Below are positions 33,501 through 52,245 of a stretch of 64,000 nt of DNA, piece after piece; positions within the stretch are counted from its first letter, which is position 1, and every line of letters starts with the position of its first letter. The stretch comes from Acanthornis magna. Lineage: Eukaryota > Chordata > Aves > Passeriformes > Acanthizidae. The stretch is from NCBI GenBank assembly GCA_036785705.1, contig JAWUZG010000056.1, positions 5,891,001 through 5,955,000 on the forward strand, given 5' to 3'. Both the position numbers and the translations under genes were made by a program. The notes below the pieces were generated by a model, which was not told where the DNA came from, searched no databases, and worked only from the letters and a program-made list of their open reading frames with translations.

Positions 33501-36500
33501 CTCCATTGACTTTTAATTGACCTAATTGTGATAATTTATTTTGCCAGATTATTATTCTCTAATGCAGGATGTATCTGGTATCTGTCATAAGCTTGGCAGT
33601 GTAACCTCTTGGAGAATTATTTTCTGTGTTCTGGGTATCTGGCCTATGAAACAAGGTGGAAGGTAGCTAAGAACTTTCCTGTTCTGAAGGAAAAAGATAC
33701 ATAGATGTATAAAAGTTTTATTTTTTTAAAAATACTGTTAAAAATATTTTCCTCTGGCTATTTACAGCATGTGTTTTAATGGACTTAAACAAAGAACCCA
33801 GCCTGACTAACACGTATTGCAACCTACTGAATCACCCATGTAGGCAGAACATAAAGTATACTTTCTTTAGCATGAGTACCTGCATGTGTTTCCCTTGAGA
33901 TACAATTTCATTCATATTCTACCTGCACATATGAAGCTGCTTCCTTTTTCAGTTTTTAGATTTTTAACTTTTTAAAATTATTCCTCTTATTCTGCATTTT
34001 CATGTATTTGCTTATCTGCTGGAGATTTTTATCTCATGGAAAACCAAACCATTCCTTAAAGAAATACTCAATTCTTATTATCCTGTGTGATTCTTACTAT
34101 CTTGTCCTTTACCCTTCCGTGGCTATTTCTGTGGGCAGAAATAGAAGTGTGCTCTTTTTTCTTGCTCTTCTCAATTTGAAGGTGTTGCTGAATAAGTAGG
34201 TGTTCAAAGTCCTGGATATTTCCCACCTATGAATATGACCAACTTTGTGGGTGAAATCCTTGTGGCAACTGTTTTGTCTGAAACAGTTGGAAAATGTGTG
34301 TATCTGTGTAAGATTGTCATAATTCCTTGGTCCTGTGAAGAGTAGGTGCAGTGCAGTGATGTGTTCCAGATATTAAGGTTAGGCTGTGAGGAAGGGCGTG
34401 GGTCCCAAAGTGGTCAGAATTGTCACGTTAGGGAGGATACTGGGTGTTTCTCTGAATTTCCTTTTTATAAGTTAGTGAAAAAGCATGGCACAATAACTTG
34501 GAAAACACTGTGTATTTATTAGAGGAAGAGGGGAATGGTTGAGGATGGAGTAAGTAATATGGAACTGCTTTAAAAAAATAAAAATTTATTTTCCACAGTT
34601 TACTCTGAAGTTTATTCACTTTATGCAGATGTTTGCTTCACTGCTCTAACTTGAAAGCAGCTTCTGATGAGAGTGCAAAGAGGTAACTTGTGAGACAAAA
34701 GCTCTTGTTCCTAGGAGGGAGACAGATCCTCTGAGAGTTCAACTGTTTTCATCACATAGCATTGCAAATCTTTATTTATCTACAGCATTTCCTTATCATG
34801 AAGCATGAAAATGTTAGAAACTGATGAGAGGGAATAGAGATGGTTCTGTGCTTTTTGCATAGAAGTTGAAACTACACAGTGATCCTCCCATATGGGGAGT
34901 GTTGGACAACCATCTGCAACATTCCTGCTTTTATTCTTCATTTGTTTCCAGTTCCATGCTGCCTTTCATTTGTTTATGTAACTGAGCCAATCTTTGAAAT
35001 CCAGCCGCCTGTTTCCTGGTTTGGTGATGCTGAAATGCAAATGCAGTTGCAAAACTAACTGTTGTTTCATTTCCTGGCTTCTCCATTCCTAGTTTCTCCT
35101 GGTTTTCTGGAAACGAAGTCCAGAATCTGCTGTTTCCTTGCCTGGCCTGTTGTGCAAGATTCTCACCACATCTGCAGACCTGTTGCTTCCCTTTTGTGCC
35201 CCCTTTCTGGGTGGGATTATAATTTTATGCCTGGCATCTCCTGTTACAGCTCATTCTCACAGTGCTTTGATTGCCTGTCCATGCTCTCAGAATGCTGCAG
35301 TTGTAGCGATGCTGAGAAATGGTTGTAGAGCACCTTCAGCCAAGTAAAAGTGACATCAGTATTTGGAGGCTAAAACCTCCCAGCCTATGTTTTTGGACCA
35401 GGTTTTGCAGATTCTTATGTATCTTGAGCTCCCTTAAAATTAGTTAGATCTTCCTAAGAAAGAGGCACTCCTTAGACATTGATCCTGTAATTCTTCAGAA
35501 TTCCTCTACAGTTATAACTAAAAACATCATAACAGTGTCAGGTAAAGCAGTTGAGAGTAACCAAGGGGTATTTTCTTTTTTGTTGTTTATGTCGCAGAAA
35601 ACCCCAAGAAGTTGCAGAAATGGCATTTTTGACCAAAATTAAAGCAAGCCATTTGCCTAAGAAAAAAAAATAGTGCAGCTTAGAACATTCTGATGAAGTG
35701 CTTGTTCATTAGTTCTCTTCCCCCAGCACAGCAGTTACTTGAGTATATGACAAGTTGTTGTCATGTGTTTGTTACATTTGTACACATCTGGCAGCTTTCA
35801 ACAAAGCACTTTGAATAAAGTGCTGACTAAGCAGAATATCGTCGGAGTCTCCATCCCTTGTTTCAACAGAGCTGGCAGGTGTCTGACTGACCAGTTCTTC
35901 AAGCACTCAGGTGCTGAGGAGCCTCAGAGCAGGGTGAGGCTGTTCTCTGCGCTTCGCCCACGCTGAGCAGGAATGTGCTATTGCCCTGCCGTGCTGTGAT
36001 GGCAGTGCTGCTGTGACAGGGCTACTGAACTTACTCCTCTGCGGTCTGGATCACTTTCTCAGTTTTCCTGCTGTAACAGATGGAGTGACAGATAGAACGC
36101 TCTTGAAATTTAAGTTTGTGTAGTGGGTGGGTGTAAAAATTTTTTAGCATGAATTGATGTGCACTTGCAGAATGATCAAGTCTGTACAAATGCATTATTG
36201 CCCACTGAGAGACCTGCAGTGTCTTCTTTTTCTCTCTGTGGGGGATTTTGGACTCATTTTCGCCCATGCCAACTCTAATTACTCTAATCACAAGCATGCA
36301 GCCTCAACAGAAAGGAAACAGTTCACATTAAACATTGCTATATTCTCCTCAAACCGGAGGTAAAGGATGTAAAGCTATGAATGGAGCCAAACAGCTGCGC
36401 TCCATATACACCGTCATTAATGCATTTCTGAATGAAAACCCGTCCTAAGAACAATGTAATTGTTTTAAGGTGTGTGGGTGATTTTGCAGCAACTTTAGAT

Positions 36501-36904
36501 CTGCTTCAAGGTAGATCTTGCACAAATCTCTTTTGAAATGCTGTTTGCCTCTAGGAATAAAGGGACATGTGAGCTGTGTAATTGCTTCCCAGCCATGCAG
36601 TGAGGCAGCACCCTCCTTAGACACAGCCATGGGCACACCTCTTTATCTGTGAGCACTCATCAATGTGGATGCAAACAGGTGACACGTAAGCCTCTTGGCT
36701 GTGTGCTGAAGAGGTGGTGCTGCAAAAGTACTCCTGCTGGAAGTACTATCTCCATTGTGCCCTAACTATTCATTTTGCAGAGTTTGGGGTAAGTGGTACA
36801 CCTTACTTTAACCTGATGTGCTTGAGGACTGTCTAATTAGGGGCACATTCAGATTTACTGAATTTTACACTGTGTATATGTAAATATGTTTTTATTTTCA
36901 GATC

Positions 36905-36970
36905 AGTGGTTTTTTGTTTGTGGGTTTTTGGTGGTTTTTTTGTTTTTTGGTTTTTTTTTTTTTTGGGCTT
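36905..36970. repeat. T/G-rich low-complexity tract
   Basis: Alternating runs of T and GG, including a 14-base T run, in the RAB27A first intron. Confidence 0.8.
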
Positions 36971-37542
36971 GTGTTTTTATTTATTCATCTCTTTTGCCTT
37001 CTTCCTTTTTCCTTCTCTCCATCAGCTCAGTAGCAGCACAAGAGTTGCATGTTTTGTGGAAGGCATATTCCCTATTCCCATGCTGCATGCCAAGCCAATT
37101 TCCTTAATTTATACAGGAGCAAATCTGCCACAGTCTGGAACATTTTCTCACACAACAGAGTTGTGATATTTGTGTCCCAGAGGCAAAGATACGAGCCTGT
37201 TAACATTGATGTCTTAATGTGAAAGTACCTCGGAGTAGGAAATGCAGGGAACCAGAGGAGCACTTGATTTGAAGAGAATCCCTTCTTGACAAGGCATGAT
37301 CTGGGTGTGTGTGGGGAGGCTCCAGAGCAGCAGCTGTACAGGCACAGCTCAAGTGATGGCTGTGGGGGTCCTGTCAGCCTTGGAAAAGGTCAGTGGAGCT
37401 TTTCCAGCACTTGCTCATAGCTCCTGTCCATCTGCATACCAGGCAAAGTGCAAAGCCAGAGCTGAATGGGATTTCAGGAGGGATTTACAACAGGCAAAAC
37501 TGTGGAGGGCTTGATGTGGAGCTTAAAACTGTCCATTAGTGA

Positions 37543-37561
37543 TTTTTTTTTTTTTTTTTTT
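37543..37561. repeat. Poly-T tract
   Basis: Nineteen consecutive T. No retrotransposon body is recognisable on either side. Confidence 0.85.
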
Positions 37562-40500
37562 AAACCAAGAAGTTCTTACTCTTAGAAGCACGATTTGGGA
37601 ACAATTTTCTTTTGGTGACCTGATGAATTCTAATTTATCATTAATTTTCTCTGAATCTTCCTTTTCTACCTCCTACTCTCCTGATAAACGAGATATAGAA
37701 AAGTGGAAGGAAAGACTGGAAAATGTGAAGCTATAAAGCCTAATTAAAAAAAAGCAAAACTGGAAGGAAAAAATAGGATGGGGTTTTAGTAACAGGGCCA
37801 TGATTTTTAAAAACTACAGCAGTTTTTGCTGTGAATATACTTTGCAATGAATATATTCTTATTTCTGTTATATGAAACTGGATGTGTCTGGACACTAGGA
37901 CTGCAGGTCTCGGAAGTGGAGGGTGGAGATCACTTTTTAAATATTTGTACAGGGAGGAGGACAAGGCTTGAAACTGCTATGAAAATAGCTCTTTACATGT
38001 CTCCAAGGATAGGTTAACTGTGCCGGGTTTCACAAGAACCACTCCCTGGAGATATTTGAATAATAGATTGACATTATGGGGTGCAGTGAGAGGTATGTGC
38101 ACTTCAAAACCAAAGGAGAAAATTTCCTTCTCAAGCAAACCCTTTAGAAGGCATGTTTTTTCCCTCCCTGTGAAGGGTTCCTCGTCCTCTGTCAGTCCTT
38201 TGGAAATCACATTTGTTACCAGCCACAGGGAGAATTGAGGTTTCAGTGGGCTGAATGATGTGGCATGTTTGTCCTGACAGACATTCTACAAATCAGATAT
38301 GACACTAGGAATACCTTTAGGTTTTACTTCCCTAAGGTCTAATCTTGACCTTTCTGTTTTGGCCAGAGCTTTCATGTAGCCTTGTCCAGTGGAAGGTGCA
38401 GCTGAACTGTAACAGTTCCCTGCTGCTCCATGGAAGAGCTGCAGTGTCCTTCCTTCCTCCGGGAGGCCTTCCCCAGGGTGCATGATAAATCAGCAGTGAT
38501 TAGGTGCACTGTCATTTGTGCTTGTCATTAAAACTGTGTTCTATACACCTAGAGTGAGCCAACAGAAAACCAACAAGTCAAGGCAAACAATTCTGTGCAG
38601 GTGGGAGAGCACAGTAAAAGGCATGAAGAAAGCTTATCTTTAGGTAATATACTGGCCCTAAGTTTTACATCTAAGTCTTTTAAAGCAACAATTAATTTAG
38701 GGATATTGAGATTGAAAGAACATGTGCCTGAGTAGAGGATGAACTTACACAGCTCATTGCCATTGGAGAACATCTGAGGGCAAAGGAAACACCATCTATG
38801 AAATGGAAGTCTAAATCAAATACAGTCTTTAGAAAAATCCCTCTTCATTTTTAAAATATTTTTCCCTTTCTTCTGGTACATTTCAATGAAAAGGCTTTGT
38901 AGAGCTACAAGGTAGGTGATCTGGTTTTACTTTTTTCTCCTTCCCCAGCGGGAGAGAGGATTTAAGAAATGAAACAACCTCTCCCAGTTATTTTTGCTGA
39001 GACATGTGTGTCTAGTGGATCAGGGTTCTTAATTTCTTCTGCAAGTGTTCTTATGTCAGTGTGTGTGCCTGCCCGTTCAACTTGCTTACTTGAATATGCC
39101 TCTCCTTCAGACCTGCGTGGTGGATGCAGTCCTGCAGTTGTGGTGCATTTATGTAAAAAGCTCACTGACAGCTCTTGCTGTAGGGTTCTCCCTTTCAGCC
39201 TTCTACTCTAGTGCAAAACTTTGGTTAAAGGAGAGCAGTAGGAAGTGAATTAGCTGGCTTTGGTGTAGTAGTGAGTGTGAACTGTCACCAAACCCCCTTT
39301 TCCTGTAAGCTTTTTTTGGCACTGATGGCATAATGTGAAATATGTGTTGGCTGGGAAAGGGAGACTTCAACACTTTTCAAAAAGGAAAAAAAGTGTCAGC
39401 TGCTTTCCACTGACTCTTCAGCTGGAGAATATCTGGGGTAAATCTGACCAGTGTCTGCTTTTTAGTAAGCCACTTGTGGCCACATCAGCTAGTCACAGTT
39501 CTGGCTTGTAACAGCAGGACAATTATAAAGGTGAAGCTTTAAAGATAGTTACGGTTTTCGCTGAATGGCGCTGATTGACGCCCACATGCTGGAGATACAG
39601 AGCTTGTTACTGACCTCAAGCTGGGAGTTGATATTCAAGAAATGAATTGGTGTTTTGCCATTGATGCAAACTACTTCAGTGTTTGACTTGAAATGAATAA
39701 CTTTATCTAGTTCAAGCTACAAGTAGTTCCAAAAATACTTATAGTTGAAACAGCAAATCTTACTCTTCTAAAATTTTATTTAATCATCTAATTTTTTTGT
39801 GTTTTGGCATCTATTTCTGTCCTTCATAAGAGGCAATTTTATGCCAGTTTTCTGTTGCTTTTAGAGTGGTTATTTTAGGCTTATCTTTTCATGTGCATGT
39901 CTTTGAACACAACACAAGGCAGCTCTCTACTGTTTGTTTTGGGGGAGGAGAGGCTCAGTAGCTACTCAACAGGAAAGTGCCAGTGCACTTACATCAGCTT
40001 TTCTAGTACATGTGAAATTTGCCAGTGAATTTTGTTACACATTTTAGCTGTTCTGCAGTTAGATTAGACTACAGAGAATATGGTTATCTTTAAAAAGGTA
40101 CAAAAAAGACAGAACTTTCTTAAATGTGTATGAACCATGGAAAAAATGTACGTGTTTGTTTAATGGCAATTCAGGGTCAAGATTTAGTTTGAATGATTAA
40201 CTAGCATCACGATAAAACCTTTAAAAACTGAAAATTGTTCCTCAAAACAAAAAACTCAACAACAAGAAAAAGCTTTTTCAACACTGAAAAATAGCTATTA
40301 ATAGAAAATGATTGTAATTTTTGTTTAAATATTGTGGGCAGTCTGGAAAAAAAAAAATTTCATATGTTAATAATGCCATAGTGAGTGTGAGGCCAGTACT
40401 GCATTGCTGGTACAATTAAGTAGCTTTTGCCAGCTTCCATGTGGATTAAAAACAGTTCTGCAGTTCATTTCCCAGATATCTTGAGTGCTTTGACTTTGAT

Positions 40501-40788
40501 ATTCAGTCTTGCCTGAAGAAGTTAAAATTGTTGCCTTCCCTTTCTAGTAAGAGGAATGTAATAAAACTAAAGATGCACTTTTAAAGCCATGGCTGAATTT
40601 GATTTTGGTAATTTGTGTAGTTGAGAGTTTAAAGTGAAGTCAGTGTAAAGGAGCACAGAACTGGGCCCACCACTTGCTGCTTTGTAGTTCAGGTACTGAT
40701 TTGTATTTTAAACATTTGTCAGAAGTTGTCCTGTCAGAGCTGTTGACTAACTATTCCTTTTTGCTTTGCTTTTCAAGGTGCCTCCTGA

Positions 40789-46421
<5,633 letters not shown>

Positions 46422-47040
46422 CCCAGTTACAATTAAATGTAATGTGTATGATATAGTACAGTTGCAGCTTACCTGTTTAACTTTGGGACAGATCACTTTG
46501 TGTAGTTATTTAATGAGCTATATTAATTCTTGATACTGATTTTTGTTGGCTTCCTCTCAAACAACATTGACCTTCACTTGCAAGGTATGCATTTTATTAG
46601 TGGTGGGACAGAGGTTTAATGTAGTGTAGCACTGGATGTTCCTCTAATTCTCTACTTGGGAGGAAAGGAGAGGAAAGGAATTTTCACTACCAAATTCAGA
46701 AACATCTCTGTGGGCAGCCAGAAAGGGTAGGCTTCTGAACTGAAGGGTTTTCAGTTGCCCTTGGAAGGCTCCATTAACTACACAGACTTGGCATTTAGAT
46801 TAGATATTGTGACAGCTCTTGGTATCTACTAACAGCACGATTATCAACTTGGTTCTTTGTTTTAAACAGAAACATTTAATCATTTCACCAGTTAATAACA
46901 ATCTTAAAGAGCCCATCCTGTGTTTCCACAAAAGCCTGTGAGTAGCTTTTCCTTGCCCTCCTAAACCCATCCATTTTCAGTTATGAAAACCAAAGGGAAG
47001 CTATTCAATGTGGAATAAAAACTCCAGAGAAGTGCAAGGG
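46422..47040 (+). other. RAB27A: RAB27A 3' UTR (minimum)
   Basis: Trailer to the first AATAAA at 47014-47019. A longer form is possible, since an ATTAAA occurs near 47717 and no other gene intervenes. Confidence 0.5.
47014..47019 (+). terminator. RAB27A: RAB27A candidate polyadenylation signal
   Basis: AATAAA in GGAATAAAAAC, about 590 bases after the stop codon; the first canonical hexamer in the trailer. Confidence 0.45.
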
Positions 47041-49679
47041 GCATGTCATGTAATTGAACATGTAAACTACAACTGTACTATATAACATATCCAACGCAGC
47101 CTATGAGACCTCCTGACAATTTGAATTTCTAGAACATGCTTATACATAAATTTATATGTAAGTGGCATAACTGTACATCTGTTATGTTTCTTTGATATTA
47201 CCACTCATGTTTTAACAGGAAGGTAGGGCAAGAGAGATGTCAGCAAAATTTCATCAGAGCTGGTGCTTTGCACTGTATTCGTTTTACCAAACACAGATTG
47301 AGAATGTTTCTTCAAATTTGGATTGAGAAATGAATGATTATTGTCTTCTGGTGAGATGCAGCTAAGATGCTAGTCCTGTAGATCAGTATTTCTATGAATT
47401 TATAATGCTCATTTTATTCTGCCAGCCTTTGTGTCCTGTACAACTTGGTTATCATATAGTCATTTATGGCTTGTTCATTTTCTTTAGGTTGTATTTAAAA
47501 AAGAATAGAGTTACTTTTCTTTTTCTCCCCCTATGGATCACATAAATGTAATTTTTGGTTTCAGTGGATCATGTTACTCTAACCATTTTTATTTATTCCT
47601 ATGACCTAGGAAACAATCAGTATTTTTTGGGCCTTTGTCCAGACTGATTTATAAGATGTGCCTACCAAACTCTTTTCTACCCTGGCAGAGGATGTATAAT
47701 TGTAAGGTATTGCCAATTAAAGTCATAACATGCCAAATTGAGTCTTGTTACAGACCTTCCACAGCATCTTGTTTACAGAACTCCAAAGCTATTGCTTCTT
47801 TAGAAATTATGTATTTATTTATTTAAATATTCTAACTACTGCAATTTTAGGCAAGTATTGATACCAGTTAGAAACATGAACTGCAGCATAACAAATTTTT
47901 TGAAGGAAGGACCAAAAATGTTTATTCTAGAATAGAATCTAAGAAAAAAAAATCGATGTAGCTTCTGGTTATATTAATTAATACAAGAATAAGTATTAAA
48001 ACTTGGTTCTTAAAATATTTTACACAGTAATGCATTGTTCTTTAAACACAACATGTAAATATTAGATTTTTATCACAGCCTACACAAAATATTTTAAAAG
48101 TGCAATATAATTTGACTGCTCTGGGGCTAGGACAGAGATAAAAGCAATTTATATATGAGTATAGGGTTTTGGTTTTCCTACTCCACTTCTGAAATGGTTG
48201 TAGACCGGAGTTACTGTAGTTTAATTCAGAGTGCCTTTTGAAGTTACCATCATGTCTCTGAGCAGTAGAGTAAGAAACTCTACTGTAAGACACAATACAT
48301 TTCAATGTACTTCAGTGTCTGAATTTCTTTTAATGTAACCCTTTGCTCTTCAGAGGGTTGCAGTGGATTAACTGCATAACTTTGTCATGCATTAACTTAA
48401 AATGGGAGTTTTTGTGCTTATAGCTCCATCCAGTTCCTGAAAACTTTAAGGATTATTGCAACCAGCTATTGAGCTAAATGACTACTGAAATAGTGTCAAA
48501 ATATTTCCTTTTGAATACTTATGTTTAAATTGGATATTAAATATTAAATACCGAAACTGTCATATTTGTGTCATGCCTATTATTTGTAACTATTTACAAA
48601 GGATCTGTATAAAATTCCTTTGATGTCAGCCTTTGAAATGTGCCATAAGATTTATCTGTTTGAATTTTTCTGTGACAAACCTTTTGTTCCCTTTTAAACT
48701 CTCATGAGAAATCATGGTAAATGTTTCTTGACAGTAAATTACACTGTTCTTACTAGACTAGTACAGGTTTTAGAAAACAAAGAAAAAGAATTCTTATGTG
48801 ATGAGAAACTCTTATTTCAAGAAATGTTTTTTCTATTCAGTGTCAGATGGAGACATCGATCTCTAATTGAACAAAGTTTTGGAAAAGATTTCCATTAAGA
48901 TGGATTATGCCAGGATTTCTTATTATAGTATAAAGTAGTAAAACATTCCTGATATGAGCTTTGCCAGCGCTGTTGAACTGAGTTGTAGCATTTCCTGTTG
49001 TCCCGGTTCAATGTCAGTCTGTGTCCTTCTGCACTGTCCCTGTGTCTAGTGAGGTTTCTTAGCTCAGATGTGTCCAAGGTCTGTGCTGTGGCTGAGATAC
49101 TTCTTGGTGGCCCCTCCTGCACTGACCAAACCAGTCAGACGGGGCCTGTGAATCCTGGCTGATGTCAGCAGGAGGCCAAACCCATAGAAGACAATGGAGA
49201 CATCAGTTCTGTGTTCACAAGGCATTCAGAATGCTGCTCATCTGAGCGTGTTGCATGTTCAGAGCAAAGGGAATCAAACGATACATTTTGTAAACTTTAT
49301 TGCTTCTACAAAGGTAAGTAGCCTGATTATTTCAGAATAACTGCTTCCATCAAGAGCAGTGTCTATTACCAGATAGGTTATAATGTGCTGGAGGACACTG
49401 CTGCTATTCCTTGACAGGTAAGAGAATGAGCTGAACTAAACCTCATTAAGTTTAAAAAGGGCAAGTGTGACTGGGTATTCCATTTGTGCTGGAATACTCC
49501 TGTGCAGTAGCGCTAGCTGAAAAAACATTTTTCACAAAAGGGGATGAACATCCAGTTCCAAAGCAGGCTGACTTGAAGCCAGAAGTGCTGCTGTGGCAGA
49601 GAAGGCCAGGTGTGTCCAGGGCTGCACCGGTAAAGGCAAGGCAGCAGCTTGGTAAAGCCAATCTTTCCTTATCTTCAGT
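47041..49679. other. RAB27A-RSL24D1 intergenic region, first part
   Basis: AT-rich sequence, possibly including a longer RAB27A 3' UTR. No gene or repeat recognised. GC rises modestly at 48990-49150 without an identifiable cause. Confidence 0.4.
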
Positions 49680-50155
49680 AATTATAAGACTGGAGTTCTG
49701 TGCCCTGTTTTGTACGCTTCAATAGAAGAAAGACATTGACACTGGAATGAGTCCAGCAGATTGGAGGGCTGGAGCACAAGGGGTAGGAAGAGAGAGAAGA
49801 GTTTGCTTAGCTTCAAGTTAAGGGACACCTTTCTCCTCTCTTGAACTATATTAATAGGACGATACACAGAAGGTGGAGCCAGATGCATCTCAGAGGGCAC
49901 AGGGATAGGAAAGAAGCAAGACAGAAGTGTTCTCTAGAAAACTGAGATTAAATAGTAGGAAAAGATTGTCACCATACAAGTGGTTAGAAATTGGAACAGG
50001 AGTTCAGGAAGGTTATGGAATCTCCATCCTTGAAGACACTGAAAACTAAAATGGATGTGGCCCTGAGCCTGGTATTAATTCTGTTTTGAGCAGGGCTTTG
50101 CTCTAGATGATCTCTAGAAGCATCTTTCACCCAAGATGCTCCTATGTCTCTGAAC
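49680..50155 (+). mobile_element. Old CR1 LINE fragment
   Basis: A diverged but ordered match to the CR1 3' region. It runs from TGGAGTTCTGTGCCCTG through AAGAAAGACATTGACACTGG, GGTTATGGAATCTCCATCCT and TGAAGACACTGAAAA to GCTCTAGATGATCTCTAGA and ATGCTCCTATGTCTCTG. Heavy decay and small indels make it older than the copy at 17.2 kb. Confidence 0.8.
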
Positions 50156-51774
50156 CTGATCCTACAAGTGCATTTGCCTGACAGTTGTTCATTCTTTCAC
50201 ATGCCTGTATGACAGTTCTTCTGTTAGGAAACTTGTACAAGTATGTAAATGCTTGCAGATCAGAGCTTTGGTATGAGTTAAAGGTATTGAGTTGAGATGT
50301 GTGGTGAAATAGTTCTTGCTGTAGTAATCTGTCAAAAACAAATGAGCCACTTGGTTTGCTGCAAAATCTCTTCTTCCAGTGAGGCTGTTTTTCAGCTGGA
50401 TACCTAATTCTGTCTGTGAATAACTATTAATGGAGCAGAAGTACGTATTGCTTTTTTATAATTAATCTGGATTCTGTCACCAGTAACCTTCACTCTATAT
50501 TGCCTTTTAGTCAGGAACAAGCAATTAAAATCTACAACAGAATGGCTTGTAGAGGAGATTAGTGCCTTGATGTGAAAAAAGGAGCTGGGGTGAAAACCTA
50601 ATGATAAATGCTTGTATTATCACTGTGCACTCATATCCTATCTGTCTGCTGGAGATATTGGTGACAGTCTGTAATTCAAAGTGTTTAAATTGTAGAAGCC
50701 ACCAAAGACTTCACAATACGGTGTTCTGCCAGGAAAAAGCTGTCTTCAGTGAAATAAATACAGCCCATGGGGGAAAAAATTGCATAGGCAGGAAACTCAA
50801 AGTAATCAAACTGAAAAAGGAGAACAGCCCTGGACCTAAGCAAACTTGTTTACTATTTGCTTTTGCCTCTAGCTGTAAACTTGTCTTCATAGCTTCCCTC
50901 ATAAAATTGCATTGTGTGTCTTTAGTATTTCCTCTATCACCTGGGTTGCCATCCTCTGTCACAGCCGCAGAGCCCTCGCTCTGCCCTGCCGTGTGAGCCA
51001 TTAACTCCTGTACGGTCCTGTGCTCCAGCCTGTGGCTCCTGCAGTAGATGAGGCTGAGGTCTGGGTTTCAGAAAGATTAGAGACAGCCTCTGTGCTGATA
51101 AGGTAAGTGACTCTATTGCGCTAAAGCAACTTTTCTTTCTTCCTCTGGTATTTCTTAACACAGCACCAAGCTGATTGCTTTTCTTTTGTTGTTCTAGAAA
51201 CCAGGAAGCAACAACTGCTTTAGAGGCACATGCAATTCAACACATGGATTTTCCACCAGATACTCAGGTAGTTAATTTCTTTTAAATGGAGAAGCAGGAA
51301 TTGTGGTGGTAAACTTCTGTGGTGAAGAAAATTTCAGACTCGGGGCTGGGACAGCATCCTAAAATTGAAGAATAGAGAGAAGACCTTCTCCAATTCCAAA
51401 CAATCTGGAAGGTACGGGGCCTAGGATTTGGGTCCTTTCACAATAAAGAGGTAACCCTGTAGGAGAAGGAGCAGATGCAGTAATAGGTACCTATATGGTG
51501 CACAGAGCCATTGATTTTAGACAGAACTTCAAATTTTGCTCAGAAGACTTGGATTTTACAGGTATGAAAGCAGCACAGAAAGTGCTGCCTGGATTTCACA
51601 GTAAATCAGACTGTTCACTTAAAAATCTATGTCTAACTGCCTTTCATTTCCTTGGGTTGTTGTGTCTATCCTTATGTTAGTACCGATCCATTACTTTCAG
51701 CTCCATTTTCCCTCGCCCTTGGAACACGCTTTTTCATTGACAAACATTAGCCAGGGCCTTGGGCCCGTGCGCGG
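50156..51774. other. RSL24D1 upstream region
   Basis: AT-rich to mixed sequence. Good splice-like signals occur (donor at 51102/51103, acceptor at 51197, donor at 51267/51268) without coding content, which might mark an unannotated noncoding transcript. Confidence 0.35.
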
Positions 51775-52245
51775 CCTAGCGCGGGCGGCGGCGGAGCGGG
51801 CGCGGTGCGCAGTGCGGTGCGCGGCGGCGCCGGCAGGGGGCGCGGTGGCGCTCGGGCCGCCGGGCCCGCCCCGCGCCGCCGTGTCCGGTCAGCCCGGCCG
51901 CGCTTCCGCCCGCGCCGCCGCCGCCGCCATGCGCATCGAGAAGTGCTACTTCTGCTCGGGGCCCATCTACCCGGGCCACGGCGTCATGTTCGTGCGCAAC
52001 GACTGCAAGGTACCGCCCGACCGGCACCGCCCCCGCTCTCCCCGCAGCGCTCACGGCCGCTCCCTGTGCCGGCGCGGCGTGTGCCGGCGGTCCCCAGAGG
52101 GGTTCGCTGTCACCGGCCGCGCCTCATGAGGGGCGGTCACAGCCGGAGCCCTGTCCCGGGCCGGGGCCCGTACCGCTGCTGGCGGTGGGCACGGGCCGTG
52201 CCGGGTTCCGCGCTCACCGCCCGGGTGTGTGGGCGGGCGGGAGCC
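51775..52245. promoter_or_regulatory. RSL24D1: CpG island, RSL24D1 promoter and exon 1
   Basis: Abrupt rise in GC and CpG beginning about 150 bases upstream of the RSL24D1 ATG and extending into intron 1. A GCC-repeat 5' leader (GCCGCCGCCGCCGCC) directly precedes the ATG. No TATA box seen. Confidence 0.8.
51929..52009 (+). CDS. RSL24D1: RSL24D1 exon 1
   Basis: ATG in GCCGCCATGC, a good Kozak context. Encodes [18 protein letters not shown] and ends NDCK|GTACCG in phase 0. First zinc ligand pair C6/C9. Confidence 0.97.

Larger units (their letters stand above)
18511..40777 (+). other. RAB27A: RAB27A first intron (22 kb, AT-rich)
   Basis: No coding exon, CpG island or intact transposon recognised. 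Simple tracts: T/G-rich at about 36905-36970 and 19 consecutive T at 37543-37561. A GC-richer 111-base block at 25965-26075 has splice-like borders on the minus strand. Extra noncoding exons, known in mammalian RAB27A, may lie here but cannot be recognised by eye. Open frames in this region are short and resemble nothing known. Confidence 0.5.
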
